Source: Tillandsia leiboldiana
Lineage: Eukaryota > Streptophyta > Magnoliopsida > Poales > Bromeliaceae
Reading direction: 5' to 3'
Assembly: GCA_029204045.2 (NCBI GenBank)
Contig: CM055077.1
Coordinates: forward strand, 3,923,391 to 3,987,390
DNA length: 64,000 bases
Below the pieces are notes generated by a model. That model worked only from the letters and a program-made list of their open reading frames with translations, was not told the DNA's origin and made no database searches. The position numbers and the translations under genes were made by a program. Position 1 is the stretch's first letter, and each line of letters starts with the position of its first letter. Below are positions 53,690 to 64,000 of this stretch, in pieces.

Positions 53690-55110
53690 CAACAGCTCCG
53701 GCCACAACTTCCCAATCTGCAACAGATAGTGATAACGTAGAGCAATAAAACCAGTCGTGGCTGAAGAAGACAGTCCTAAGTCGTTGCCGCGAGAGGAGAC
53801 CCAGTTGAGAAAGAGACGACCACCAAATAGATGATTCTGATTGTGCGAAGCGAGGAAGGGCAGTCCACCTACTAATTAGTCCCAGTTACACCCGAATAGC
53901 CTGGCAAGGAGAAGTAAAGCAGTCTCCACATTAATTACCTCAAGGGCCAAAAACAGCTCCTCCTTGACAGCAAGCAGTCTCTCTGTTTGGCTTCAAAATA
54001 TTCCGGAATTCCAAGACGACACCCCTTGAGCTCCAACCTTGACCGCAGAACAAAGACCTCTGAACCAGTAGCTTTACGAAATTTTGAACAAACAAATGGG
54101 GTCCTCCAATCAAAGGGCTCTTGTAACTCAGCCTACTCAACCACATATACCCCAACATTAATAACAGACCGCATACTACTCCAACACTAGCACCAACAAT
54201 AGCATATTAAAACACCGAAGCAAAATACCAAAACCAACATCACCAGCTGTAGGACAAGCAAGCAATTATAAGGCAGTCTAGAATCAATCCAAAACAAGCT
54301 GTAGCACTTAAGTTACCCAAGGGAGACCCGAACAACTCGAGTTAGTCGCTATGAGACCCCCCAAAATCCACAACTACCCAGGATATCGCACTAGTCAGAC
54401 AAATGCCCAAAATGTTGCCCGGACCAAACCCGAGCCAGAGCTAAGCTAAACGGAAACCACTTCGTAGAAAAGATTTTAACTAACAGGAAACAACAAGCAG
54501 TTTCTGTATGTTCTCCAGGACACAGGCCATGAAGTGGAGGCTTTTAACATGATGACCTCAGTGTTAGTTCAGCTCCCAACATAGCAGTTCAGAAACCAGA
54601 AGGAAACGGAGTGGAGTGACGAGAGCGAAGCCAATCCTGCCACAGATAGTGATAACCTAGAACAATAAAACCAGTCGTGGCTGAAGAAGACAGTCCCAAG
54701 TCGCTGCCGCGAGAGAAGACCCAGTTTTTGAAGGGAAGATCGCCATATAGATAATTCTTAAGAGCCAAAATAAGCTCCTCCTTGACCGCGATTAGTCTCT
54801 ATTTTTAGCTTCAAAAAAATTCCAGAATTCCAAAAACTGCACCCATAGAGCTCCAACCTTGACCGCAGATCAAGCAACTCTGCACCAGAAGCTTTAAGTA
54901 ATTTGGAACAAAAGATCCTCCTATCAATAGGCTCTATTAACTCAGCCTACTCAACCGCATCTACCACAACATTAATAGCAGACCTCATACTACTCCAACA
55001 CTAGCACCATCAATAGCGTATTAAAACACCAAAGCAAAATACAAAAACCAACATCACCAGCTGTAGGACAATCAAGCAATTCATAGGCAGTCCAAGATCA
55101 TTGCGGCTCT
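53690..55110 (-). repeat. Direct duplication in the LINE 3' region
   Basis: The segment from CAGATAGTGATAAC (53723) to GGCAGTCTAGAATCA (about 54290) recurs from 54643 to about 55100, offset 920 bp at the start and about 815 bp at the end. Shared landmarks are CCAGTCGTGGCTGAAGAAGA and CACCAGCTGTAGGACAA. Non-coding 3' region. Confidence 0.85.
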
Positions 55111-55862
55111 TGGTGAAAGAAAGATGAAAAAGGGGTCCGCGGCCACTTAAGGAAGCCCGCAACAGAAACTCAGAAACTCATAAAACATCAAATGACTTAT
55201 ACCAAACCGCTGCGTCACGTCAGCGAAGCTTGTGATAGATGCCTGATTGATTAGGAAGCCAAACTACCCAGATAATCCTAACAAATGATCTCTACGGATG
55301 CTTCGCCAACATCGATTCATCACTGGAAAAATTTGAAAAGGGTTTCATAGGAGAGGACTGGCAAAAGTCAGTAGAGTTGCTGGTTAATATCCTCCACATC
55401 CCGGACTGCTCGTCATCACTAACCAAATCCAAGTGATCCTGTGACCAGACCCCCCCCAAACCCGCCTCCACGGCCGCCACAGCTACTTCACCCTTAAAAT
55501 TCTCAAATAAAAGCAGATCCAAAACAACCCTGATGTTGAACACCTCGTGTTGAGACCGAACCCCAAAGACGGAATTGACGAAGCTGCCGTGATTGATGCC
55601 AGAAAAAGAGACAAAGCTTAATTAGCCAGAAGAAAGATGGATGAAGCTCAAGCCTACCAAACCCAGTCTTGCAGAATTCAATGTTCCGTACAAGATGAAA
55701 GCTCGTAAAATCAATTCTTCATCCCTGCATAAGACCACCAAGTGCAAGAAGTAATCCAAGAGTTCCCAGTATTCACTCAGATCAGGATCCAGAAGGGAGA
55801 TACAAGCGCTTGCCGCCACGAGAACAAAGCAGCCTCCACCTTCGACAAAAAGAGAAATCCAA

Positions 55863-58800
55863 TCAAATCCTTACTCGGTCGCCTAGCGCAAAGATCCAGA
55901 ATTTCGCAGTGTTATCCACTCTTCTTCCGCAATCTTTGCACGATTTAGAGGTATTATCAAAAATTCTCCTATTCCGTTCATTCCAAATTTCCCAGCACGC
56001 AGCTGCAAACCAAATATCGAAAGTACCTTGCAGACGTTCCGGCATAGACAACCTGACTCTCCTCCATCTATGAGCTAGATCGCCTGTGTCGCTGCTTAGT
56101 CGCTGCCTAGAGATCGGAAAGTTTAGGAGTAGCCTATCCCACATAGATTTTGCAAAAGAACAACGGAAGAAAAGATAGTCCAGATTTTCTACGTCAGCGC
56201 CACATAACGCACAAATCGAAGGGCCATGCCAACCACGTTTAGCTAGAAGATCCGCAGTTAAAAGCCTATATCTCCCAGCCAACCAGAGGAATAATTTGAT
56301 TCTAAGTGGAATCTTGATCGTCCAAAGATGAGAAATTTTGCGGTCGTCAATTCCATCGAAAGAGATAAAATTATATGCACTGCTAACAGAGAAAGTTCCA
56401 TTACTACGCCATCTCCAAGAGATTGAGTCCATTTCGTCGTTGAGCGTGATATCATCAATCAGATTGCGAACGAGCCCCACCTCAAGCTGTTCCTCCCAAC
56501 TAAGGTGCTGACTGAAGCCCAAGTTACTTGTGTTAGCAAATCGAGAGATCCAATTTTTTACCGACAAAAGTTTAGAGTTGGAGACGGCGAACAAGTTTGG
56601 AAAAATGTTGCGCAGTAGAAAATCCCCTTTCCATCTCGAGTTCCAAAAAGCCGCTATTGCTCCATTCATGAGAGAGAAAGAGACAGAAAGATGAAAAGGT
56701 GAGGACGTAGAGAGGATGCCTTTCCAGACGGGGCAACATCCGGCAGGCACCAAAGGGGCCGAGGCAGGAGATCTGAATCTATAATGCTTCTGTAGTAAAA
56801 GGCGCACCCAAGGAAGAGATCTCGAGTTGTAAAAATTCCAAAGACCCTTCATCAAAAGCGCGGAATTCATGGATCTAAGGTTGCGAATCCCAACTCCGCC
56901 AAGCCTTTTGGGCCTACACACCTGATCCCAATTGACGAGGCAATGGAAACCATTGGTTAGTTTCTTCCCCTTCCAGAAAAAGCCCCGGCGGATCGAATCA
57001 ATGGATTTAGCCACCCAAACCGGGAGCTTGAAGATAGAACAAAAGTAACTGGGGATGCCAGAGAGCACCGAGTTGAGCAGGACAAGGCGACCACCCCGAG
57101 AGAGCGAGAATGCCTTCCAACCCGCCAGCCGGTTGTCCACCTTCTCGATGAGCGGCAAATAATCAGGCTTGCGAAGCGCCTTGGGAGAAAGAGGAAGTCC
57201 CAAATAACTGAAAGGGAAACCCTGAAGAGAACAACCAAAGAAGTTGGTGAGGGCAGATTGTTGCGAGCACGGTAGGTTGATCGGAACAATGAAGCTTTTA
57301 TCGAAATTAATCTTGAGTCCCGAATTCAAAGAGAAGGCGTCCAAAATATGTTTTATAACTCCAGCCGACCGAGAGGTGCCGTCAAAGAAAATAAGGAGAT
57401 CGACGGCAAATTGCAGAGTATGAATCTTGACATCCCCAACTCCTACGCAAGGGAGCGAGAGACTATCGGAAGCCACCTGTAACAATCTAAAGAGCACATC
57501 GATGCACAAAATGAAAAGGAGAGGAGAAAGGGGGTCCCCCTGGCGAAGCCCTCGCTTGCATAGAAAGCGTTTGCCTGGGACGCCGTTAAGAAGCACTGCG
57601 GCCGAGGACGAATGAAGGAGGGTAGAGATCCAACTAATCCACCTGTCACCGAAGCCCCTTGACTTTAACAGATCCAACAGGAAAGACCAATTAATGTGAT
57701 CGAAGGCCCGCTCGAAATCGATCTTCAGTAGTGCAGCCTGCTGTTTGGTGGAATGGAGATGATGAATGAGAATGTGAGCAGAGTAATAGTTGTCAAAGAT
57801 AGAACGCCCTTTGATGAAAGCCGTCTGAAAGGGGTTGATTAACTGCTCCAAGTGTCGTTGTAATCTTGTGGCCAGAACCTTCGAGATAAGCTTGATCAAG
57901 CTATTCTCCAGACAGATGGGTCGAAGGTCGCGAGCGGTAAGAACTTCACTCTTCTTAGGAATCAAGCAGATCCAACTATTATTAATGCCCTCGAGATTTA
58001 GAGCTCCGTGGTAGAATTTAGAGAACATATCCAGAATGTCGTCATGAAGGATGTGCCAAAAGCGCTGAAAGAAGATCATAGGAAAACCATCCGGTCCCGG
58101 GGCCTTCTCCGGGCCACAGGAGAAAAGCGAGCTTTCGATTTCGGCCAAAACGAACGGAGCCTGGAGGCTAAGAAGAACAGGAGAAGCACTAGGATAGAGC
58201 AGGCCAAAGTTCAGTGCTCCACCAGATGCAGGATCTGCTCCCAGTAGGTTCTTGAAGAAGGAGAACAGGAGGTTCGCGATCGAACTGTGATTGGAGAACA
58301 CGGAAGAACCGTCCGACAGTCGAGAAATAGAGTTTCTACTCCTGCGAGAATAGGCTTTCGGATGAAAAAATCTAGTATTTGCATCTCCCTCCCTAAGCCA
58401 CTGGACTCTCGATCTTTGTTTCCATTTAATCTCGTCCTGTAAACAAAGTTCTTCATAACGAGCTTTAAGTAGAGGCCTAAGGGCACATTCCGCAAGAGTT
58501 AGCCGTCTACTCTCTTCCACCTTGTCTAGCCACTCAATCCATTTCAAGCAAAGAGAAGCCTGCTTCTTGATCCCCGATGCTAGCCCAGTGCTCCACGAGC
58601 GCAGGGCCAATTGAACCCTAGCAACTTTAGAAGAAAAAGGGCACTCCTTCTGCGCTTCGCTAAGGCTAGGAGACCAAGCATTGAAAATCACCTCGGAAAG
58701 GGTCGGGTACCGGAGCCAGAAAGACTCGAACCGAAAGAGCTGCGGAGAGGGGATAAACGAGAAAGCCGAAAGCAGAAGAGGAGAATGATCAGACCTTGGA

Positions 58801-59477
58801 CGCGGCAGAGCCCGCAGAGTAGAACAAGGAAAGGAAACGTGCCAATCCTTCGAAACAAAAGCCCTATCCAACCGCTCGAGTGTGGGCAAACGTCTACCAT
58901 TGGACCAAGTGAACGACTTGTTGAGCAGCGGGAGATCAATGAGGCCAAGGTCGTGGATAGCATTCCTGAACGCCAAAGAAACCGACAAGTTGGAGAGGGG
59001 GCCGTTCTTATCCCGGAGCGAAAGAAGAACATTGAAATCGCCAATAACGGTCCAGACACCCACAACCAAAGAACCGAGGGAACGGAGTTCGAGGAAAAAA
59101 GCAGACTTAAGCGAATCACAGGTGGGACCGTAAGTGTTGGAGATAGTGAAGCAGGTCCCATCTACCTTTCTTCTCAAGACAACACTCAGCGTGAAGTGAC
59201 CCGCCCATACATTCACGCACTCAAAGAGAGAGGGGTTCCAAGCCGTTAGGAGACCGCCCTTAGTACCCTCCGCATCCAGAGTGCGATACTCACGGAGATG
59301 AAACCCACAGAAGGAGAAAAACTTGGAAGGGGGGGTTGCCGCCAACTTGGTTTCTTGGAGTCAAATCACACAACATTTACTGAACCTGATGAAAGATTTG
59401 ACCAGAGTACACTTGGCATGGTCGTTAAGACCCCTAATATTCCAAGACAAAAACTTAAACGATCGATTCCTTGCCAT
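55863..59477 (-). pseudogene. LINE ORF2 (endonuclease, reverse transcriptase, zf-RVT), near-intact
   Basis: From ATG at 59477 the frame runs 1204 codons to 55863 with a single internal stop, TGA at 59363-59361 (codon 39), in the apurinic endonuclease domain between FLSWNIRGLND and LQETKL. The EN part also shows GDFNVLL and SDHSPL. The RT shows PGPDGF, LLKIDFERAFDHINW and KRGLRQGDPLSPLLF. The catalytic box reads FAVD instead of FADD (57410-57399), losing one metal-binding Asp. A zf-RVT region follows (LWTIKIPLRIKLFLWLA, then CALCGADVENLDYLFF). The element is therefore inactive twice over despite its long frame. Confidence 0.93.
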
Positions 59478-59731
59478 GAGTAAGACCACGAAACACAATC
59501 ACCCAGTCCCGCCGAAGCAGCGACAATCACCCAGTTCGTCCGGGGGGGGGGGGGGGGGGGGGGGGGGAAATGGAGGGAATCTTCTTGTATTATTGTGGTT
59601 ATGCTTGATTTTCTTTTTCTACTTTATTTATTCCAAATTTTTTACTCCTTGGTTGTGGGTGATTAAGATACAACATGGATTTATTAGTATTGTTAGTACA
59701 TTGTTAGTGCAGATTCCGTTATTATCATGCA

Positions 59732-60764
59732 GTAATGCAGTTATTCGATCAAAGCTTACAAGAAACGGTAAAAACGTACAAATATTACTTGAATTATAGA
59801 CCATTTTGAATCGGTTATCTAAATCTTTAAAATTTTGATTTTGCTATCCAACTTTTTAATTTGTTTGATTTGGATCAATCAACGGTAGTTTGACTTCAAA
59901 CTTTAAGCTAATTACTTATATTAATAAATTTATAGTTTCAAGAGTTGTATAATATATATACTAACTAAATCTGTAAAATTAAATGACGCACACAAAATTT
60001 GAAGTCAAAGTGTCGTTGATTGATTTAAATCAGATAAATTAAAAAGTTGGATAATAACATCAAAATTATAAAGAAACTGAAGTTCTGTAAGCATTATCAG
60101 CTATAAGCTAACAATCAAGTGTGGCAGCAGTAGAATTTATGTAGCATTCCATCTTTTCTATTCTTTCTCACCAAAATGCACTGGAATATAAGAGCAAGTA
60201 CTACAGGGATTTGTTGCCAAAGTAGTTATTTTCAAATAGAACTCATTCAAGTTTATTAATACTGCAAAAGGAAAATGTTTCTCAGTTTAATAGGAGCACC
60301 AGAGAAAAGTTTCTGCCAGAGAAAATCTCTTCTTTACTCTCCTCTGTGCAAAGTAAAGAGTACTATGAACTAATCATGACCCCAAACAACTCAACCCCTA
60401 AAGCTTTTGTAGAGCCCAAGAGTGTATCATTATCTGTGTAAATAGGATTGATGCATCAAAATTAAAGTTCAGAGTCATCTCTAATTAGTAATGAACAAAG
60501 AAATATAGAGAAAACCATGAAAATATTTGTAATTTAGATCATGCTAATTTTCAGAATGTAGGATCAATCTAGGTGTAAAGTGTACCAAAAATAGATAGTA
60601 AAGCTAGTTATATTTGCCAATACACATGTATCTTTTCTGCAATTCACACAAGCCCAGTTGCATTGCTCACCAAAAGTGGCACAACATTTACTTTGTCATT
60701 TGCTATTATTGGAAAACCTCACACTCTTAACATATATATGTGTGTACGAGCACGGCGAAATCGA
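59732..60764. repeat. Duplicated 3' flank of CYP72A (second copy)
   Basis: Matches 15061-16060 with scattered changes and a few indels, and continues the block broken at 28140. Contains about 110 bp (60655-60745) with no match in the source. No gene is called. Confidence 0.85.
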
Positions 60765-62784
60765 TCATAGCCTACGAAACTTGATTGGAGCACCGTGCTG
60801 AGGATGGAGAGTTATAACAGTATACGGAGCGTGAATGTACGATGGCGAGAGCTCGAAGGTGAACCGCTGAAGGATCATGCTGAGCCCCATCTTAGCTTCG
60901 AGCAGCGCGAAGCTTTGCCCGATACAAATGCGGGGCCCCCAACCGAACGGAAAGAACGCGACTCGGTCTTTCGAAGCCTTTGATATCCCCTCTGCGAATC
61001 TATCCGGCCTGAACTCGGAGGCGTCTTTGCCCCAAATGTCGGGATCGTGGTGCAGGAAGATGATTGGCAACATGAGGTCTACTCCAAGCGGGTAAGTTAT
61101 GTCTCCGAGCTTCATTTCTTTGTATGTTTTCCTGGTGAGGAAGATCACAGGCGGGTAGAGTCGAAGAACCTCGTATAAAATCATCGTCACCTGTCACACA
61201 CATAAAAGTTCAAATTATTCCTGGTAAGTTCTAATTTGGCATGACTTCCAAATCTTCCGGTGTCCATATATACGCTGTAAAACTCTGTAAAATTTGTCAT
61301 TCACGGAAAAGAAGAACAAAAACGCTAGGAGAGTTGAACTGGTACTCACAATCTTCAAGCGGCTTAAGCTGTCGAAATCGGGTCTATTATTCCCAAATAC
61401 TTGCAAAACCTCTTCTCTTGCGCGAGCCTGCCACTCAGGATGCATGCTTAGAGCAACCATCGTCCATGTCAGCAACACCGATGTCGTCTCTTGTCCTGCA
61501 AAGTAGAATAACTTGCATTCCTCAATCACGTCGTCAGTGCTCATCTTGAGGTTCGAGTTTGCGTTCTCTTCAACGTATCTCATATTCGACTCCAGCATCA
61601 AGCCCAGTAGGTCGTCGTTAGTAGCTTCGCCCACCTTAATAGCTTTTTCCCTCTTCTCAATTATGCCTCTTAGGAGCGATCGAACCTCTCTAGCGATCTC
61701 TTTCATTCTCTTATTGTTTTTCGTCGGTAAAAACCTATACAACAGCAAATAATGATAGCTTAAGTCGGCAAACGAGAGGATGCTTATCAAGTTCTCTTTT
61801 ACTACAATCAAAGGTGACATTTTGAAGAAAAATACATCATATTTCAACCGATTGAGTTCATTGATTTAACGGCAAATCCTGACAGGCAATTGGAACATGA
61901 ACCCAAATGAGAAAAGAACACACCTGTAACCTGGTAAATACAAATACCGAAAAGCCTGAATAAGGCGCTCGGCAACCTCCGATTGAAGCTGAAATATTCG
62001 TTGTCCTTCTTGGTAGCTGCTACCGAAAGCAGACCGGGAGATGACGTCTCCCGTGAAGTTTTGCAGCTCCGGCCAAACATCTATTTCAAACGATCCTTCT
62101 GAAGGAACTAAATTCTCCCATCTGGCGATCAACTCAGTACAGCAAGTAGAGAACGACGGCAGCATACGCTGGAAAGGCATACACAAAGAACAGATTCATT
62201 GAAGAGGAAAATGTGAGTTAGTTAACACCGAAATGCATCTATCTTTGTAAATCAGATTAGATATTTAGCTTCATATCAACTATTTCTTATTGTCCAATAC
62301 CCTAGAAGCAAGGATCTAATGACCACTGTGTTGTACACTGCCGACAAAGTATTGGCATGGCACGACCACCCTATTGATGGCACGCGCGGTGCGGCACCGT
62401 GTCATACCGTGCCGACACTCAACATGATCCTGTGCCTCGGCACTTAATCATCTAATGTTGAAATCTTATTGGAACTGGCCAATATCCTATTCATCCTTCG
62501 TAACCATATCGCATCCCATATCTGACGAAATAGGACGGGTATTCCTCCGAAAGCACAAATTACCTTGAGCTTTTCCAGATGAAAAGCCGGATTGAGGATT
62601 CTCCTATGCCTGGCCCATTTTTCGCCTTCATGGTTTGCGAGCCCGTTAGCCAACAATTTTCCGAAAGCGCCTGACCTCGGTTTCTCAAAGTGCCCAAACT
62701 TGTTCGACAGAACATCCCTTACCAGCTCTGGGTCTGTAATTGTCACTCTGGGTGTTGGACCAAACCAAGTAAAAAAAAATTTAC
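60765..62784 (-). CDS. Cytochrome P450, CYP72A-type, second copy (exons 2-5 in window)
   Basis: Exons 62784-62564, 61924-62168, 61350-61734 and 60765-61190 match exons 2-5 of the first copy with identical splice positions and no stop or frameshift. Conserved motifs: AGQETT, EVLR, FRPDRF and [10 protein letters not shown] with the heme Cys. Differences are substitutions, for example [12 protein letters not shown] for [12 protein letters not shown] and [16 protein letters not shown] for RASAVGKLLADGLVNH. Exon 1 with the membrane anchor should lie about 220 bp past the right edge, since the last base of the window equals 20159 in the first copy. Intron 2 lacks the TRIM. Whether the gene works depends on exon 1 and promoter, which are not seen. 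Confidence 0.9.
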
Positions 62785-63310
62785 CTGCAATTTTGAGCTT
62801 TCAGCATATCAGAGATACATCACAAATGATCATTTAAAGAAAGCTTTACCACTAATTACACATTTCAAATCAAAATTTCTTGAATTTTAATTCCATTCCA
62901 CCACTTTTCATTGTTAATGGCATCTCCGAAAGAAGCAATCTTACATCTCTTCGTAGGAGAAAACAAGAATTGAATTGGCAGATCATCAGAACATCTAAGA
63001 TGTAATCAATGTGCAACTCATACTAATATCATAATATGTATAAAAAATATTCACGGACACATCAACAGCTCATAAGATCAAATATTCTGGAGAACTTGAA
63101 TGTAAATGCTTTTTTTTTTCACTTTTTTATCTAACTTTTAAAAACTTAAATTTTGCCTCTGTTAAAATTTCAGAAATATTTTCAGTAAGCAATTGAACGA
63201 AAAGACCAAATTATCTATAAAAATTTTGTTTTTATAATTTTATAATTTTTCAGAGATTACTGTATTAATGCAGAGTACGAAATGACCAAATTACTTACTT
63301 TTATATATAT
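62785..63310. other. CYP72A copy 2 intron 1, proximal part
   Basis: Intron sequence collinear with 18560-19107 of the first copy, with small deletions (for example near 62925). Nothing else recognised. Confidence 0.7.
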
Positions 63311-63528
63311 AGTAGAGTTTATATATTTTTAAAAGTTTAAGTCTAACTATACTATACTTGTAAACTTTTTACCATTAAATTTGTATTGAGATCCGTACTA
63401 TTATACTTTTTCTTTCTTTCTTTTTACTTGACTTTACAATAATACGAATCACAATACAAATTCAATAATAAAAAATTCACAAGCATAATTAGACTTATGT
63501 TTTTAAAAGTATATAACTATTTAAACTC

Positions 63529-63532
<4 letters not shown>
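63311..63532. mobile_element. Palindromic MITE, family II (second copy)
   Basis: Same element as 19108-19320 carried along by the duplication; ends AGTAGAGTTTATATA and AAACTCTACT. Confidence 0.8.
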
Positions 63533-63561
<29 letters not shown>

Positions 63562-63564
<3 letters not shown>

Positions 63565-63771
63565 TATTAATAGTACCAAGTCATTAGTGCTATTAAATTT
63601 TTAACTTTTGGATTAAAAAAAATGTGTTTGAGATAATAGTGGGTCCCTTGAATTTAATAGGTGGTTGGAAAAATAATAAAATCTAAGAGGTGAAAATGAT
63701 CAAATGGGTTGATCTAAAAGTAGAAAACTTGATAGCACCAATAACTTATACTATTAATAGTATAATAGCCG

Positions 63772-63841
<70 letters not shown>
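63562..63841. mobile_element. Decayed family I MITE plus (TA)n
   Basis: 63562-63770 is the counterpart of the decayed MITE at 19718-19935, reached here directly from a short TA tract (63535-63562). A (TA)n tract of about 68 bp follows (63774-63841). Confidence 0.75.
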
Positions 63842-63845
<4 letters not shown>

Positions 63846-64000
63846 TTAATATATTTTTATTATATAGAAAATGATCACAATAGATCAACTAAATGCATAA
63901 ACTTCAAATTTTTAAAAAATAAAATATAAATATTTAAATGTAAAACAAATTGAGTATTTACACCAGAATTTTTATATATTTTAGTAAAAAAATAAAACTG

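Larger units (their letters stand above)
53487..59578 (-). mobile_element. L1-type LINE inserted in the copia 3' LTR
   Basis: Flanked by the 14-bp duplication AATCTTCTTGTATT (53473-53486 and 59579-59592). The minus-strand 3' end has a short A-tail (T8 on plus at the left edge). The 5' end is truncated about 100 bp before ORF2, so ORF1 is absent. A run of 26 G (plus strand 59542-59567) lies between the 5' edge and ORF2. The interrupted LTR is otherwise collinear with the 5' LTR. Confidence 0.93.
28141..59731 (+). mobile_element. Ty1/copia retrotransposon, host of a nested stack
   Basis: 5' LTR 28141-32672 and 3' LTR 52965-59731, each about 660 bp after removing guests, starting TGTTGGGTTTAGTGATAT. 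PBS ATTTGTATCAGAG follows the 5' LTR and the polypurine tract AAGGTGGAGAT precedes the 3' LTR. Gene order gag-PR-IN-RT-RNaseH is copia. Guests subtracted, the element is about 5.5 kb, normal for the superfamily. Left flank GTAGT; right flank GTAATGC, which fits a GTAGT duplication with a 3-bp slip when compared with the source TGTAGTAATGCGG. The two LTRs differ at roughly one base in eight over the first 90 bp, so the insertion is old. All coding parts carry stops and frameshifts. Confidence 0.92.

Overview
The window is nuclear DNA of a flowering plant, most likely a monocot. The support is GT-AG introns, GC-rich first exons joined to AT-rich introns, a CYP72A-type cytochrome P450, and plant-type LTR, TRIM, LINE and MITE elements. 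I do not assign a species. No tRNA, rRNA, CRISPR array or bacterial gene was recognised.

Left part (1-20.8 kb) is genic. A minus-strand gene (169-4526) encodes an SCP-like CTD phosphatase in six coding exons, 472 aa, preceded by a GA-rich 5' region built from four duplicated modules (6.7-8.1 kb). A plus-strand ribokinase gene with a predicted organelle transit peptide (10050-14655, four exons, 383 aa) follows. Its intron 1 carries a 113-bp tandem repeat that copies the 5' splice site, and its intron 2 is packed with palindromic MITEs sitting in (TA)n tracts. Convergent to it is an apparently intact CYP72A P450 (16061-20717, minus strand, five exons, 538 aa) with a young TRIM retrotransposon in intron 2.

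Middle (20.8-27.7 kb) is AT-rich intergenic DNA with TRIM and MITE relics and a solo LTR.

Right part is a diverged second copy of the block that runs from the 3' end of ribokinase through the P450. It was split by a Ty1/copia retrotransposon. The left shard is a ribokinase fragment at 27731-28140. The right shard is 59732-64000 and holds a second CYP72A copy whose first exon lies beyond the window. The copia host (28141-59731) is about 5.5 kb once its guests are subtracted. The guests are a 3.9-kb inverted-repeat element in its 5' LTR, a 14.6-kb composite of long GC-rich LTR-like units in gag (itself holding two antisense LTR insertions), a 1.6-kb TRIM-like element between protease and integrase, and a 6.1-kb L1-type LINE in its 3' LTR. 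All copia and LINE coding regions are broken.

The three host genes have no evident functional link. The main value of the window is as a dated record of duplication and nested transposition, because paralogous or LTR-paired empty sites are present for several insertions.
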